A DNA stretch of 5,352 bases from DAOVDI01 sp965373045 (GCA_965373045.1 CBDVEQ010000180.1:1-5352); one strand, 5' to 3'. Counted from the first letter of the stretch, positions 1 to 5,352 are shown. Program-made: numbers and translations. The notes: generated by a model not told the origin, from the sequence alone.

Positions 1-54
1 CATGAGGCCAATGTTCATGTCGAGACAAAAAAGATCAGATTTGCACGGGAATGA
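1..54 (+). CDS. Possible 3' end of an upstream gene (17 codons visible)
   Basis: Frame 1 is open from the window edge to a TGA at 52-54 and reads HEANVHVETKKIRFARE, a plausible charged protein tail. The frame is too short to assign to a family. The main support is indirect: an imperfect stem-loop followed by a T-run begins 33 bases after this stop, as expected for the end of a transcription unit. A chance open frame of 17 codons is quite possible. It could also be the end of a separate SelB GTPase half, given the SelB C-terminal half downstream, but the residues do not visibly match SelB. Confidence 0.25.
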   Translation, partial: HEANVHVETKKIRFARE

Positions 55-86
55 CGAGAGTACGAGACAAACGAAACGAACCAGCT

Positions 87-148
87 CAACGAAGCCAATA
101 AACTCAACATACTCTTCTTGACTTCAATGACTTCGATGGACTTTTTTT
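87..148 (+). terminator. Candidate intrinsic terminator: imperfect stem-loop plus T7
   Basis: Bases 87-109 pair with 116-138 around a six-base loop (110-115). I count 17 Watson-Crick pairs out of 23, with six isolated single mismatches. A run of seven T follows at 142-148 and the T-rich stretch continues to 153. This fits a rho-independent terminator for a gene ending at about 54. Against it, the stem is AT-rich and interrupted, and three bases separate the stem from the T-run. The arms contain short near-repeats (ACTTCAATG then ACTTCGATG at 121-138), so the hairpin could also come from a small repeat element. Confidence 0.4.
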
Positions 149-212
149 CTTTGGGCTCTCCTCGACTCGTGAATAATCCAGGGAACCTGCTTTATTCATA
201 AAAATGATTCTT

Positions 213-239
213 TTGGATTCGACTGGAATATGCTATTCT
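213..239 (+). promoter_or_regulatory. Candidate promoter for the SelB-like gene (extended -10)
   Basis: An extended -10 element, TG at 231-232 followed by TATTCT at 234-239, lies 29 bases before the TTG start. A weak -35 candidate, TTGGAT, sits at 213-218 with a short 15-base spacer; extended -10 promoters tolerate poor -35 boxes. Transcription would start near 246 and give a leader of about 20 bases holding the ribosome-binding site. This would make the SelB C-terminal half an independent transcription unit. It is a match by eye in AT-rich DNA, so chance is a real possibility. Confidence 0.33.
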
Positions 240-253
240 GAAAATCTCGATAA

Positions 254-260
254 GAGAGGA
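254..260 (+). promoter_or_regulatory. Ribosome-binding site that fixes the TTG start
   Basis: GAGAGGA lies eight bases upstream of the TTG at 269-271, which is good Shine-Dalgarno spacing. An in-frame TAA at 251-253 excludes any start further upstream in this frame. The next in-frame ATG is codon 34, inside the conserved domain III region, so the TTG is the best start. Confidence 0.7.
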
Positions 261-268
261 AACGAATA

Positions 269-1357
269 TTGAAAGCAGTAGCATTTGATGCGGTTATAGA
301 TTATTTTGCCGGGAAATCCGCGGCAAAAACCATCCTGTCTGTTGAAAATGAAAAGTATCCGGTCAAAATGGAGTATTATTCTTATCAACCGGATAAAGAA
401 ACCGGCCGTTTTTATGTTCACTTCCAATTGTCAAAATCAGTTGATCTCAAATGGAATGACCCTTTTTTTGTTTTAAGATCCGACAAGGAGGATCCCCTGG
501 GCGAAGGGAGAATCCTCTATCCCCATCTGGAGAAGATAACTCCAAGGAAAGAGAAAAAAAGAGTGGGTTTTCTTTTGGGCCTTTTAGAGGGAAACAGAGA
601 GGTTATTATATCCCTGACCAAAGAAGCGGGGGTCCATGGCATTTCAGGAGAGGAGATCCTTGAATTGACTTCCCTCTCGACAGAGAACCTGTCCGGTATC
701 AGTCAGGAATTGGAATCTTCAGGAATAATCCGCATCCTTTCATTTTCCCCTCTATGCCTTCTGTCACAGGAGAATTTTGATATTCTTTGCGAAAAAATAC
801 AGACTTTTCTTTCGAAGTATCATGAAAAGAACCCCGGTGAATCCGGGGTGCCGCGGAAAAAAATTCAAAAAAAGTTCGATCTTCATCCAAGGGTACTTGC
901 TTTGGCGCTGACAAGTCTTGCCCGCAGTCAAAAGATAAAAGATACAGGAGGGATCGTCGCCCTTTCCGATTTTAAACAGATACTTACATCCAATGAGGAA
1001 GAGATGCTTGTCAAATTGGAGAAACTATATTTGGAAGGAGGGTTTCAGTCCGAATCTCTTGAAAGTCTTCGGCGAAAGTTCAATATTCCTACCGTTCAAA
1101 TGGATAAATTGATATCTCTCCTTGTTGCCCGAAAAAAAATCATACAGTCGGAAGAGGGATATCTCCTTCATGAATCCTGGCTTGAGGATGTTATCCAGAT
1201 GATCCGGTCTTTTCCTAAAGAGGAATTAACAGTTGCTGATTTTAAGAAAATGACCGGTCTTTCCCGGAAATATGCAATTCCCCTCTTGGAGTTAATGGAC
1301 CAGAAGAATGTAACAAAACGTAAAGGGGCTGTGCGGGAGATTTTGGTCAAAGATTAA
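269..1357 (+). CDS. SelB C-terminal half (domain III plus winged helices), no GTPase domain
   Basis: This 362-residue protein matches the second half of SelB, the elongation factor that delivers Sec-tRNA to UGA codons by binding a SECIS mRNA hairpin. Residues 1-90 resemble EF-Tu-like domain III: DPFFVLRS followed by GEGRILYPH corresponds to the family's GDRFVLRSYSP...GGGRVLDPH. The rest resembles the winged-helix array: about 98-165, 166-235 (with YHEKNPGESGVPRKKI, compare family YH..NPLRPGMPREEL), 240-303 and 304-362. The last contains LSRKYAIPLLELMD (331-344), a hallmark of the SECIS-binding domain. Full SelB is usually about 600-650 residues with GTPase domains I-II first; here there is no P-loop or other GTP motif, and an in-frame stop lies just upstream. 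The TTG start falls at the domain II/III boundary. Family assignment is secure. Whether it is one half of a split SelB, a regulatory paralogue or a well-preserved gene fragment is unresolved. Confidence 0.9.
   Translation: MKAVAFDAVIDYFAGKSAAKTILSVENEKYPVKMEYYSYQPDKETGRFYVHFQLSKSVDLKWNDPFFVLRSDKEDPLGEGRILYPHLEKITPRKEKKRVGFLLGLLEGNREVIISLTKEAGVHGISGEEILELTSLSTENLSGISQELESSGIIRILSFSPLCLLSQENFDILCEKIQTFLSKYHEKNPGESGVPRKKIQKKFDLHPRVLALALTSLARSQKIKDTGGIVALSDFKQILTSNEEEMLVKLEKLYLEGGFQSESLESLRRKFNIPTVQMDKLISLLVARKKIIQSEEGYLLHESWLEDVIQMIRSFPKEELTVADFKKMTGLSRKYAIPLLELMDQKNVTKRKGAVREILVKD
831..849 (+). repeat. Perfect short inverted repeat inside the SelB-like gene
   Basis: ACCCCGG (831-837) and CCGGGGT (843-849) form a perfect seven-pair GC-rich stem around a five-base loop, TGAAT. 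It lies within codons for the NPGESGV segment of the second winged helix. The segment is conserved in SelB, so protein constraint may explain it. It would be a stable mRNA hairpin. It is not followed by a T-run, so it is not a plus-strand terminator. Confidence 0.55.
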
Positions 1358-1397
1358 ACACATAAAACCGAATTAGGAAAGGTCGAGAACGGGAGGA

Positions 1398-3581
1398 TTA
1401 TCTTTTTCTTCTTCTTTTGGTTGCTTTTTTCTCTACTTGTTCCTTTTTAGATTCGGTTAAGGCGGTTTTGAGTTTTGCTGCAAACATTCCGGTTTTAGGC
1501 TCTTCCTTCTGGACAAAGGCTTTATAGTCTGCTTTCTTTTCTTCGGATTTTGCCTCTGTGAATTCTTTCTTATCCACGGTCTTTATTGCGAAGAGGGCTT
1601 CCATCTCGAACTCTTCCAGTTTGATCTGTTCTTCTCTGATCTTCTTAACGCCCTTCCTTCGTTTTGGGCCTCGTTCGCTCTCCAGCTTGACTTTGCGTCC
1701 TTTTTTCTTGCCCTCTTTTGGCTTTTTGGGTTTTGTGATTTCCGGGGCAGGCGCTTCAATTTTTTCTTCCTCTTTTACAATCTCTGGGGCAGCCGCAGGT
1801 ATTTCTTCCATTTTGACAGCGATTTTTCTTTTAACGGCTTTTTTCTTGGCAGAAGGAGTAGCAGATTCAACGATCTGCAGCTTTCCTTCTTCCACTTCGG
1901 TTCCAGGAAAATCACCCTCTATGGTGCCGATTTCAGGCAGCCTGCTTTTTGGACTCAGGGTTTCCCCTTTTTTTTCTTTTTCATCGAAAGGCGCTTTAAG
2001 GTCTTCATAAGGAATAATCTCCTTCTCTTCGGCAGGAGTCGTTTCCTGATAGATATAAACCCCTTTCTTTTTTTCCGAAGGCATGAATTCGGAGGAATTA
2101 CGAAATATATATTCGACTTCTTCATAAAAGGTCCGTTTAAGCAAATCTACCAGATGAAAGGCTCGTAAAGAATGGAGGAACAGCTCGTTCCCTTCGTAAC
2201 CGAAATTTTGCATCACAAGAAGTAGCAGCTCTTTTAAGTCCAGTTTTTTTCGCTGCTTGTAGAATATGAAAAGCTGTTTCAGAGTTTCCTTTTCAAGGAA
2301 GATGATTTTATTCGTGGAACAGTATGAAAAATCTGCCTCATCGTGAACTTTAAATTCATCTTCTGCGAGATCATATGTAACTTTTGGCACTTCGAGCTTC
2401 TTCTTGATCGTCTTGACTGAAAAGAAAAATTCAGATGGGCCTGTTCTTTTTAGCGTCAGACTTGCCCCTTGGGGAACATTATTGCTTTCATAGAATTCTT
2501 TAAGTCCGATAAAAGCCAGGGATGTAGGATAATAATAAACAGTATATTCTTTTTTCGAATTAGAATTTTTGAATATGTATTCTCGAGTATGGGACAATTC
2601 TCTGTTTGTATTTTTCGGAACAACCACTCCCCCTGACAGGATCTCTCTCCATGACAGATAAAGTTTAAGTGGAAAACCTTCATAGGGGGCTGTTTCTGGT
2701 TTAATTCCATCTTCAAATGAGGGCACTTTTGCTTTTTTTGCATTGAGTGGCAGGTCTTTTATAAAAGAATCAATGAGTTCCTTTAAATGCCATTTCCCAC
2801 GGTCTTCAGGAGAGACAAGAATGAATCTTTTTTTCTGCTTGCTCAAAGCATGGTTCAGACTGATCCAGTAAAGCTCATAAAGGTCCGAATCAGGGCTGAT
2901 CCCAAAAGCTTGAGATATTATCTTGGACGAGGAGCAGGATTTTTTTGTTTCATTTAATTTAGTCTGGAGGGCATTCAGAATCTCATCAGAGATTATTAAT
3001 TGATTTTTTTTCAGCTGCCAGAATTCAATCCAGTTGAAGAAATCCTTTGATCTTGTGAGTTCATGAACCAGGTTTTTTCCCAGTGACTTCAGGTCTTTTT
3101 CCGTCATAGGAAGTTCATGAAGTCTCGGGTCCTCTTCTTTTTTCAGGACTTTTGCGTTTACACATTGATTGTCTTGATTTGAAGGCAGAAGAACCTGGGT
3201 CTTAGTTTTTTTCATATATTCTATGTGTTTTCTAAACGTTCCCCCCCCGGAATAATCAACCTCTAGCATTTCATATTGAAAACCTTCGTATTTAATTATA
3301 TTGACGACTTTTAGAACAACAGCTCCATGAAAGGGTTCAACTCCTTTACTGCTAATCAACAGAGGCTCATCATAGGACTTATATATGAGATCTCCGATCT
3401 CATAGCGGCAGAGGAGATCATAAATTTTAACTTCCTGATTCATCTGGCTGGAGTTCTTTTCAAAGGCCAGTCTTCTTGCTAATTCCTGATGTGAGACCGG
3501 TGTTTTGTTTTTTCCAAAGATTCCCTTGATAAATTGAAGGTCGTCTTTTGTGATTGTTGTATTTTCGTTCTCTTTTTCCAT
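1398..3581 (-). CDS. Orphan 727-residue protein, probable nucleic-acid binder with charged tail
   Basis: I do not recognise this protein as a named family. Residues about 14-60 look like a small helix-turn-helix or winged-helix segment (SHQELARRLAFEKN...). Residues 60-135 look beta-rich and barrel-like (YEIGDLIYKSY, GAVVLKVVNIIKY, EVDYSGGGTFRKHIEYM). Residues 300-395 resemble by eye a B3-type DNA-binding pseudobarrel: GGVVVPK, then IGLKEFYESNNVPQGASLTLKR. Residues 425-495 are probably helical. From about 505 the protein is low-complexity, rich in Lys, Glu, Pro and Ala, and ends in KKATKRRRKR. No signal peptide or membrane segment is visible, so it is probably cytoplasmic. The ATG at 3579-3581 is the first possible start, because an in-frame TAG lies at 3594-3596 and the next Met is residue 47. 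There is no Shine-Dalgarno site. It lies 133 bases downstream of the carbamate kinase and ends 40 bases from the convergent SelB-like gene. The coding call is firm; the function is not known. Confidence 0.85.
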   Translation of the reverse strand: MEKENENTTITKDDLQFIKGIFGKNKTPVSHQELARRLAFEKNSSQMNQEVKIYDLLCRYEIGDLIYKSYDEPLLISSKGVEPFHGAVVLKVVNIIKYEGFQYEMLEVDYSGGGTFRKHIEYMKKTKTQVLLPSNQDNQCVNAKVLKKEEDPRLHELPMTEKDLKSLGKNLVHELTRSKDFFNWIEFWQLKKNQLIISDEILNALQTKLNETKKSCSSSKIISQAFGISPDSDLYELYWISLNHALSKQKKRFILVSPEDRGKWHLKELIDSFIKDLPLNAKKAKVPSFEDGIKPETAPYEGFPLKLYLSWREILSGGVVVPKNTNRELSHTREYIFKNSNSKKEYTVYYYPTSLAFIGLKEFYESNNVPQGASLTLKRTGPSEFFFSVKTIKKKLEVPKVTYDLAEDEFKVHDEADFSYCSTNKIIFLEKETLKQLFIFYKQRKKLDLKELLLLVMQNFGYEGNELFLHSLRAFHLVDLLKRTFYEEVEYIFRNSSEFMPSEKKKGVYIYQETTPAEEKEIIPYEDLKAPFDEKEKKGETLSPKSRLPEIGTIEGDFPGTEVEEGKLQIVESATPSAKKKAVKRKIAVKMEEIPAAAPEIVKEEEKIEAPAPEITKPKKPKEGKKKGRKVKLESERGPKRRKGVKKIREEQIKLEEFEMEALFAIKTVDKKEFTEAKSEEKKADYKAFVQKEEPKTGMFAAKLKTALTESKKEQVEKKATKRRRKR

Positions 3582-3596
3582 TTTATTTATTTTCTA

Positions 3597-3602
3597 ATAA
3601 TA
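3597..3602 (-). promoter_or_regulatory. Weak -10-like element before the 727-residue gene
   Basis: On the minus strand TATTAT lies 15 bases before the ATG, in the context ATGCTATTATTAG. A very weak -35 candidate (TTCATG) sits 18 bases upstream. If used, transcription would begin about eight bases before the ATG, giving a nearly leaderless mRNA, which would agree with the absence of a Shine-Dalgarno site. AT-rich sequence makes such matches common. Read-through from the carbamate kinase operon is the alternative. Confidence 0.2.
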
Positions 3603-3656
3603 GCATAATCGCTTTCTGAACATGAAGCCTATTTTCAGCTTAACCAAATATGATAG

Positions 3657-3680
3657 AGCAGTCTGAATTGACAGAGCGCT
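3657..3680 (-). repeat. Imperfect hairpin between carbamate kinase and the 727-residue gene
   Basis: AGCAGTCTG (3657-3665) and CAGAGCGCT (3672-3680) pair at seven of nine positions by Watson-Crick pairing, in blocks of three and four, around a six-base loop. It lies 35 bases past the carbamate kinase stop on the minus strand. No T-run follows on either strand, so it is not a standard intrinsic terminator. It might act as an mRNA 3'-end stabiliser or mean nothing. I see no other clear element in the 133-base gap. Confidence 0.3.
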
Positions 3681-3714
3681 AGATTGTTGATACTTGAAAG
3701 ATGTTCTCCCATGT

Positions 3715-4671
3715 TCAACTCCTGGCAGATCTGATTATCCTGGTGCCAGAGCGGTTTATGAGCGCCGATTTAAGGTGGCTGGCGGATGTGATAAGAACTT
3801 CTGTTCCACCTGCTTTGATATACTCAATGGAAGCCTGAATCTTGGGGCCCATGGATCCTGGAGGGAATTGTCCTTCCTCCAAGTGCTGTTCCGCCTCTTC
3901 AACGGTCATTATGCTCAAGGGGGTTTCATCTGAAGTCCCGAAGTTCAAACTTACTCTGGGCACATTGGTCAGGATAATGAATAGATCACATCCGACTTCC
4001 CGGGCAATAAGGCTGGAGGCGAAGTCTTTGTCAATAACAGCTTCCACTCCTTGAAAAAGCCCGTTGCCGTTGATTATGACAGGAATGCCTCCTCCCCCTG
4101 CGGCAATGACGATCTTTCCTGAGCGGACCAGATCCCTGATGATCCTCTTCGGGATCACATCTATAGGCCTTGGGGAAGGCACGACTTTGCGGTAGCCGCG
4201 TCCTGCATCTTCGATCATAGTCCATTTTTTTTCTCTTATAAGCATTTGTGCTCTGTATTTTGAGTAAAAAGGACCAATAGGTTTGCTGGGATTGTCAAAA
4301 GCCGGATCCTCCCGGTCAACGACAACCTCAGAAATCAAAGTGGCCACGTCATTATCCAGGGAGTTTTTTCGAAGCTCGTTGAGGATAGCTTTTTCCAGCA
4401 TAAATCCTATGCTGCCTTCTGTCATGGCATCACATATTTCAAGGGAGAAAGGCGGAACCTTATTGATGGATTCCTCCATTTGAATCAGAAGATTTCCCAC
4501 CTGCGGGCCGTTTCCGTGGACTATGATCAGGTCAAACCCTTTTTTTACAACATGGATCATCAATTGGGCTGCTTTCTTAGCATTCTTTTTCTGTTCGGAC
4601 TGCAGCCCTCTCTGATTCTTGGGGAGAAGGGCATTTCCGCCAAAAGCAATCAATGCGATCTTTTTTTTCAT
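3715..4671 (-). CDS. arcC: Carbamate kinase (ArcC family, amino acid kinase fold)
   Basis: Carbamate kinase catalyses reversible phosphate transfer between carbamoyl phosphate plus ADP and ATP plus carbamate, in the cytoplasm. At 318 residues the protein is full length for the family (about 310-320). Visible motifs in order: AFGGNALL (9-16), VHGNGPQVG (51-59), CDAMTEGSIGFML (80-92), NPSKPIGPFY (127-136), GRGYRKVVPSPRP (157-169), AAGGGGIPV (190-198), GVEAVIDKDFAS (208-219), ILTNVPRVSLNFG (233-245), GSMGPKI (272-278) and a terminal GTRII. Lysines corresponding to the catalytic or ligand-binding ones known in Enterococcus carbamate kinase appear present: K130, K215 with D214/D216, and K277. Two motifs differ from common family forms: TEG where SQG is usual, and LTNVP where LTDVD is usual. 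The ATG overlaps the TGA of the upstream COG2403-type gene (ATGA, 4668-4671) with no strong Shine-Dalgarno site, which suggests translational coupling. No arcA or arcB is visible nearby, so an arginine deiminase role is not supported. Confidence 0.93.
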   Translation of the reverse strand: MKKKIALIAFGGNALLPKNQRGLQSEQKKNAKKAAQLMIHVVKKGFDLIIVHGNGPQVGNLLIQMEESINKVPPFSLEICDAMTEGSIGFMLEKAILNELRKNSLDNDVATLISEVVVDREDPAFDNPSKPIGPFYSKYRAQMLIREKKWTMIEDAGRGYRKVVPSPRPIDVIPKRIIRDLVRSGKIVIAAGGGGIPVIINGNGLFQGVEAVIDKDFASSLIAREVGCDLFIILTNVPRVSLNFGTSDETPLSIMTVEEAEQHLEEGQFPPGSMGPKIQASIEYIKAGGTEVLITSASHLKSALINRSGTRIIRSARS

Positions 4672-5352
4672 TGGAATTTCTTAAGGACCTCTCTAAGATC
4701 CGGTGTTCCGATTTCCTCCAGATCATATGTCACACGCAGGATTTTCTTGTTCGTTTTCAACAGGCGGGTAAGATCGATCGGAGTAGCTCCGATCACAATA
4801 TCACACTCCACTTTATTGATGGTCTCTGCCAGTTCGTCCATCTGGGCCTTGCCGTATCCCATAGCCGGAAGAACCTTATCCAGATGGCTGAATTTCTTAA
4901 AAGTAGATTTTATGCTTCCCACGGCATAAGGCCTGGGATCCACAATTTTTGCGGCGCCGTATTTTTCAGCAGCAACGATCCCTGCTCCATAGGACATCTC
5001 CCCATGAGTAAGGGTTGGGCCGTCTTCGATGACCAGAACGGTCTTTCCGGCAATATCCTGTCCTTCAGGAACAGTGATAGGAGAATTGGCCAGGATGACG
5101 GTTGCCCCTGGATTGAAGCTTAGAATATTTTTCATCACCAGGTCGATATTTTCCTGTTTGGCAGTGCCCATCTTATTGATAATAAGAACATCGGCTCTAC
5201 GAAAATTTAGTTCGCCCGGAAAATATTTTAATTCATGGCCTGGTCTGTGAGGATCTACAACCACGATTTCCAGGTCAGCTTTGTAAAAGGAAGTATCATT
5301 ATTCCCCCCATCCCATAGTATGATATCTGCTTCTTTTTCTGCTTCTTCCAGA
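4668..5352 (-). CDS. COG2403-type / cyclic 2,3-diphosphoglycerate synthase-like protein, C-terminal part
   Basis: The gene runs off the window at its 5' end; 227 codons are visible, about half of a family protein of roughly 440-460 residues. The visible part (numbered from the edge) shows conserved family blocks: ILWDGGNND (11-19), VVVDPHRPGHE (30-40), ADVLIINKMGTA (53-64, with an NKxx element like the G4 motif of GTPases), EDGPTLTHGEM (109-119), VDPRPYAVG (137-145), LPAMGYG (161-167) and GATPIDLTRL (188-197). Proteins of this type are annotated as predicted GTPases or as cyclic 2,3-diphosphoglycerate synthases after the methanogen enzyme; the bacterial substrate is not settled. The nucleotide-binding N-terminal region is outside the window. 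A GTG at 5262-5264 is internal, because the frame continues upstream with conserved sequence. The stop overlaps the carbamate kinase start by four bases, so the two are one operon. Confidence 0.88.
   Translation of the reverse strand, partial: LEEAEKEADIILWDGGNNDTSFYKADLEIVVVDPHRPGHELKYFPGELNFRRADVLIINKMGTAKQENIDLVMKNILSFNPGATVILANSPITVPEGQDIAGKTVLVIEDGPTLTHGEMSYGAGIVAAEKYGAAKIVDPRPYAVGSIKSTFKKFSHLDKVLPAMGYGKAQMDELAETINKVECDIVIGATPIDLTRLLKTNKKILRVTYDLEEIGTPDLREVLKKFQ

Noticed and set aside
90..135. Possible CRISPR or tandem-repeat array in the upstream spacer
   Set aside because: The repeats are short (about 9 bases), few and imperfect, with no regular repeat-spacer period.
1..201. Frame 1 stays open after the TGA at 52-54 up to TAA at 199-201, suggesting a selenocysteine codon next to a SelB-like gene
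   Set aside because: The sequence after TGA looks non-coding and repetitive, there is no Cys/Sec redox motif around the TGA, and no bSECIS-like hairpin lies immediately after it. The hairpin at 87-138 fits a terminator better.
1558..2010. Open frame on the plus strand, 150 codons, Ser/Phe-rich
   Set aside because: It is the antisense of the Lys/Glu-rich tail of the 727-residue gene; Lys and Glu codons read backwards as Phe, Leu and Ser. No family match.
3651..3733. tRNA-like pattern: AGAGCGCTAGATTGTTGAT followed by a T-arm-like CCATG-TTCAACT-CCTGG
   Set aside because: The anticodon stem does not pair, the D-stem 5' strand is missing, the spacing to the T-arm is about eight bases too long, and the T-arm overlaps the well-supported C-terminus of carbamate kinase. 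At most it is a chance likeness.
3722..3749. CTGGCA...TGCCAG inverted repeat near the carbamate kinase stop
   Set aside because: It lies within the last codons of carbamate kinase (SGTRIIRSARS), has a 16-base loop and no T-run after it; probably incidental.
4480..5123. Overlapping plus-strand open frames of about 150 codons across the kinase/COG2403 junction
   Set aside because: They run antisense to two genes with clear family motifs and show no recognisable domain or start signals.

Overview
The window (5352 bases) looks like chromosomal DNA from a moderately AT-rich, probably anaerobic bacterium. The organism cannot be named from sequence alone. The mix of a SelB-family protein, a carbamate kinase paired with a cyclic-2,3-diphosphoglycerate-synthase-like (COG2403-type) protein, and a lysine-rich orphan protein suggests an uncultured anaerobe, perhaps of an Aminicenantia-like or spirochaete-like lineage. 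That placement is a low-confidence guess.

Layout. Bases 1-268 are mostly intergenic. They hold a possible 17-codon tail of an upstream gene ending at 54, an imperfect stem-loop followed by a T-run that looks like its terminator, and a plausible promoter plus Shine-Dalgarno site. Next comes a plus-strand gene (269-1357, TTG start) for the C-terminal half of the selenocysteine elongation factor SelB: domain III plus the winged-helix RNA-binding tail, with no GTPase domain. Converging on it across a 40-base gap is a 727-residue minus-strand orphan (1398-3581). It has an N-terminal helix-turn-helix/barrel-like region, a core that by eye resembles a B3-type DNA-binding pseudobarrel, and a long, very charged, basic-ended tail. 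Upstream of that on the minus strand are a carbamate kinase (3715-4671) and the C-terminal half of a COG2403-type protein (4668-5352, running off the window). These two overlap by four bases (ATGA) and are almost certainly one operon.

How the genes relate. The carbamate kinase and COG2403-type protein are probably translated together and should share a metabolic task. No arginine deiminase or ornithine transcarbamylase gene is visible beside them, though the upstream end of the operon is cut off. The 727-residue gene lies 133 bases downstream on the same strand and may be transcribed separately. The SelB-like gene stands alone with its own apparent promoter.

The most unusual item is the SelB fragment. 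It starts cleanly at a domain boundary, has a good ribosome-binding site, keeps a full open frame and retains the conserved final winged helix that reads SECIS hairpins in known SelB. This points to a split or regulatory SelB rather than random decay, but only a search of the rest of the genome for the GTPase part can decide.
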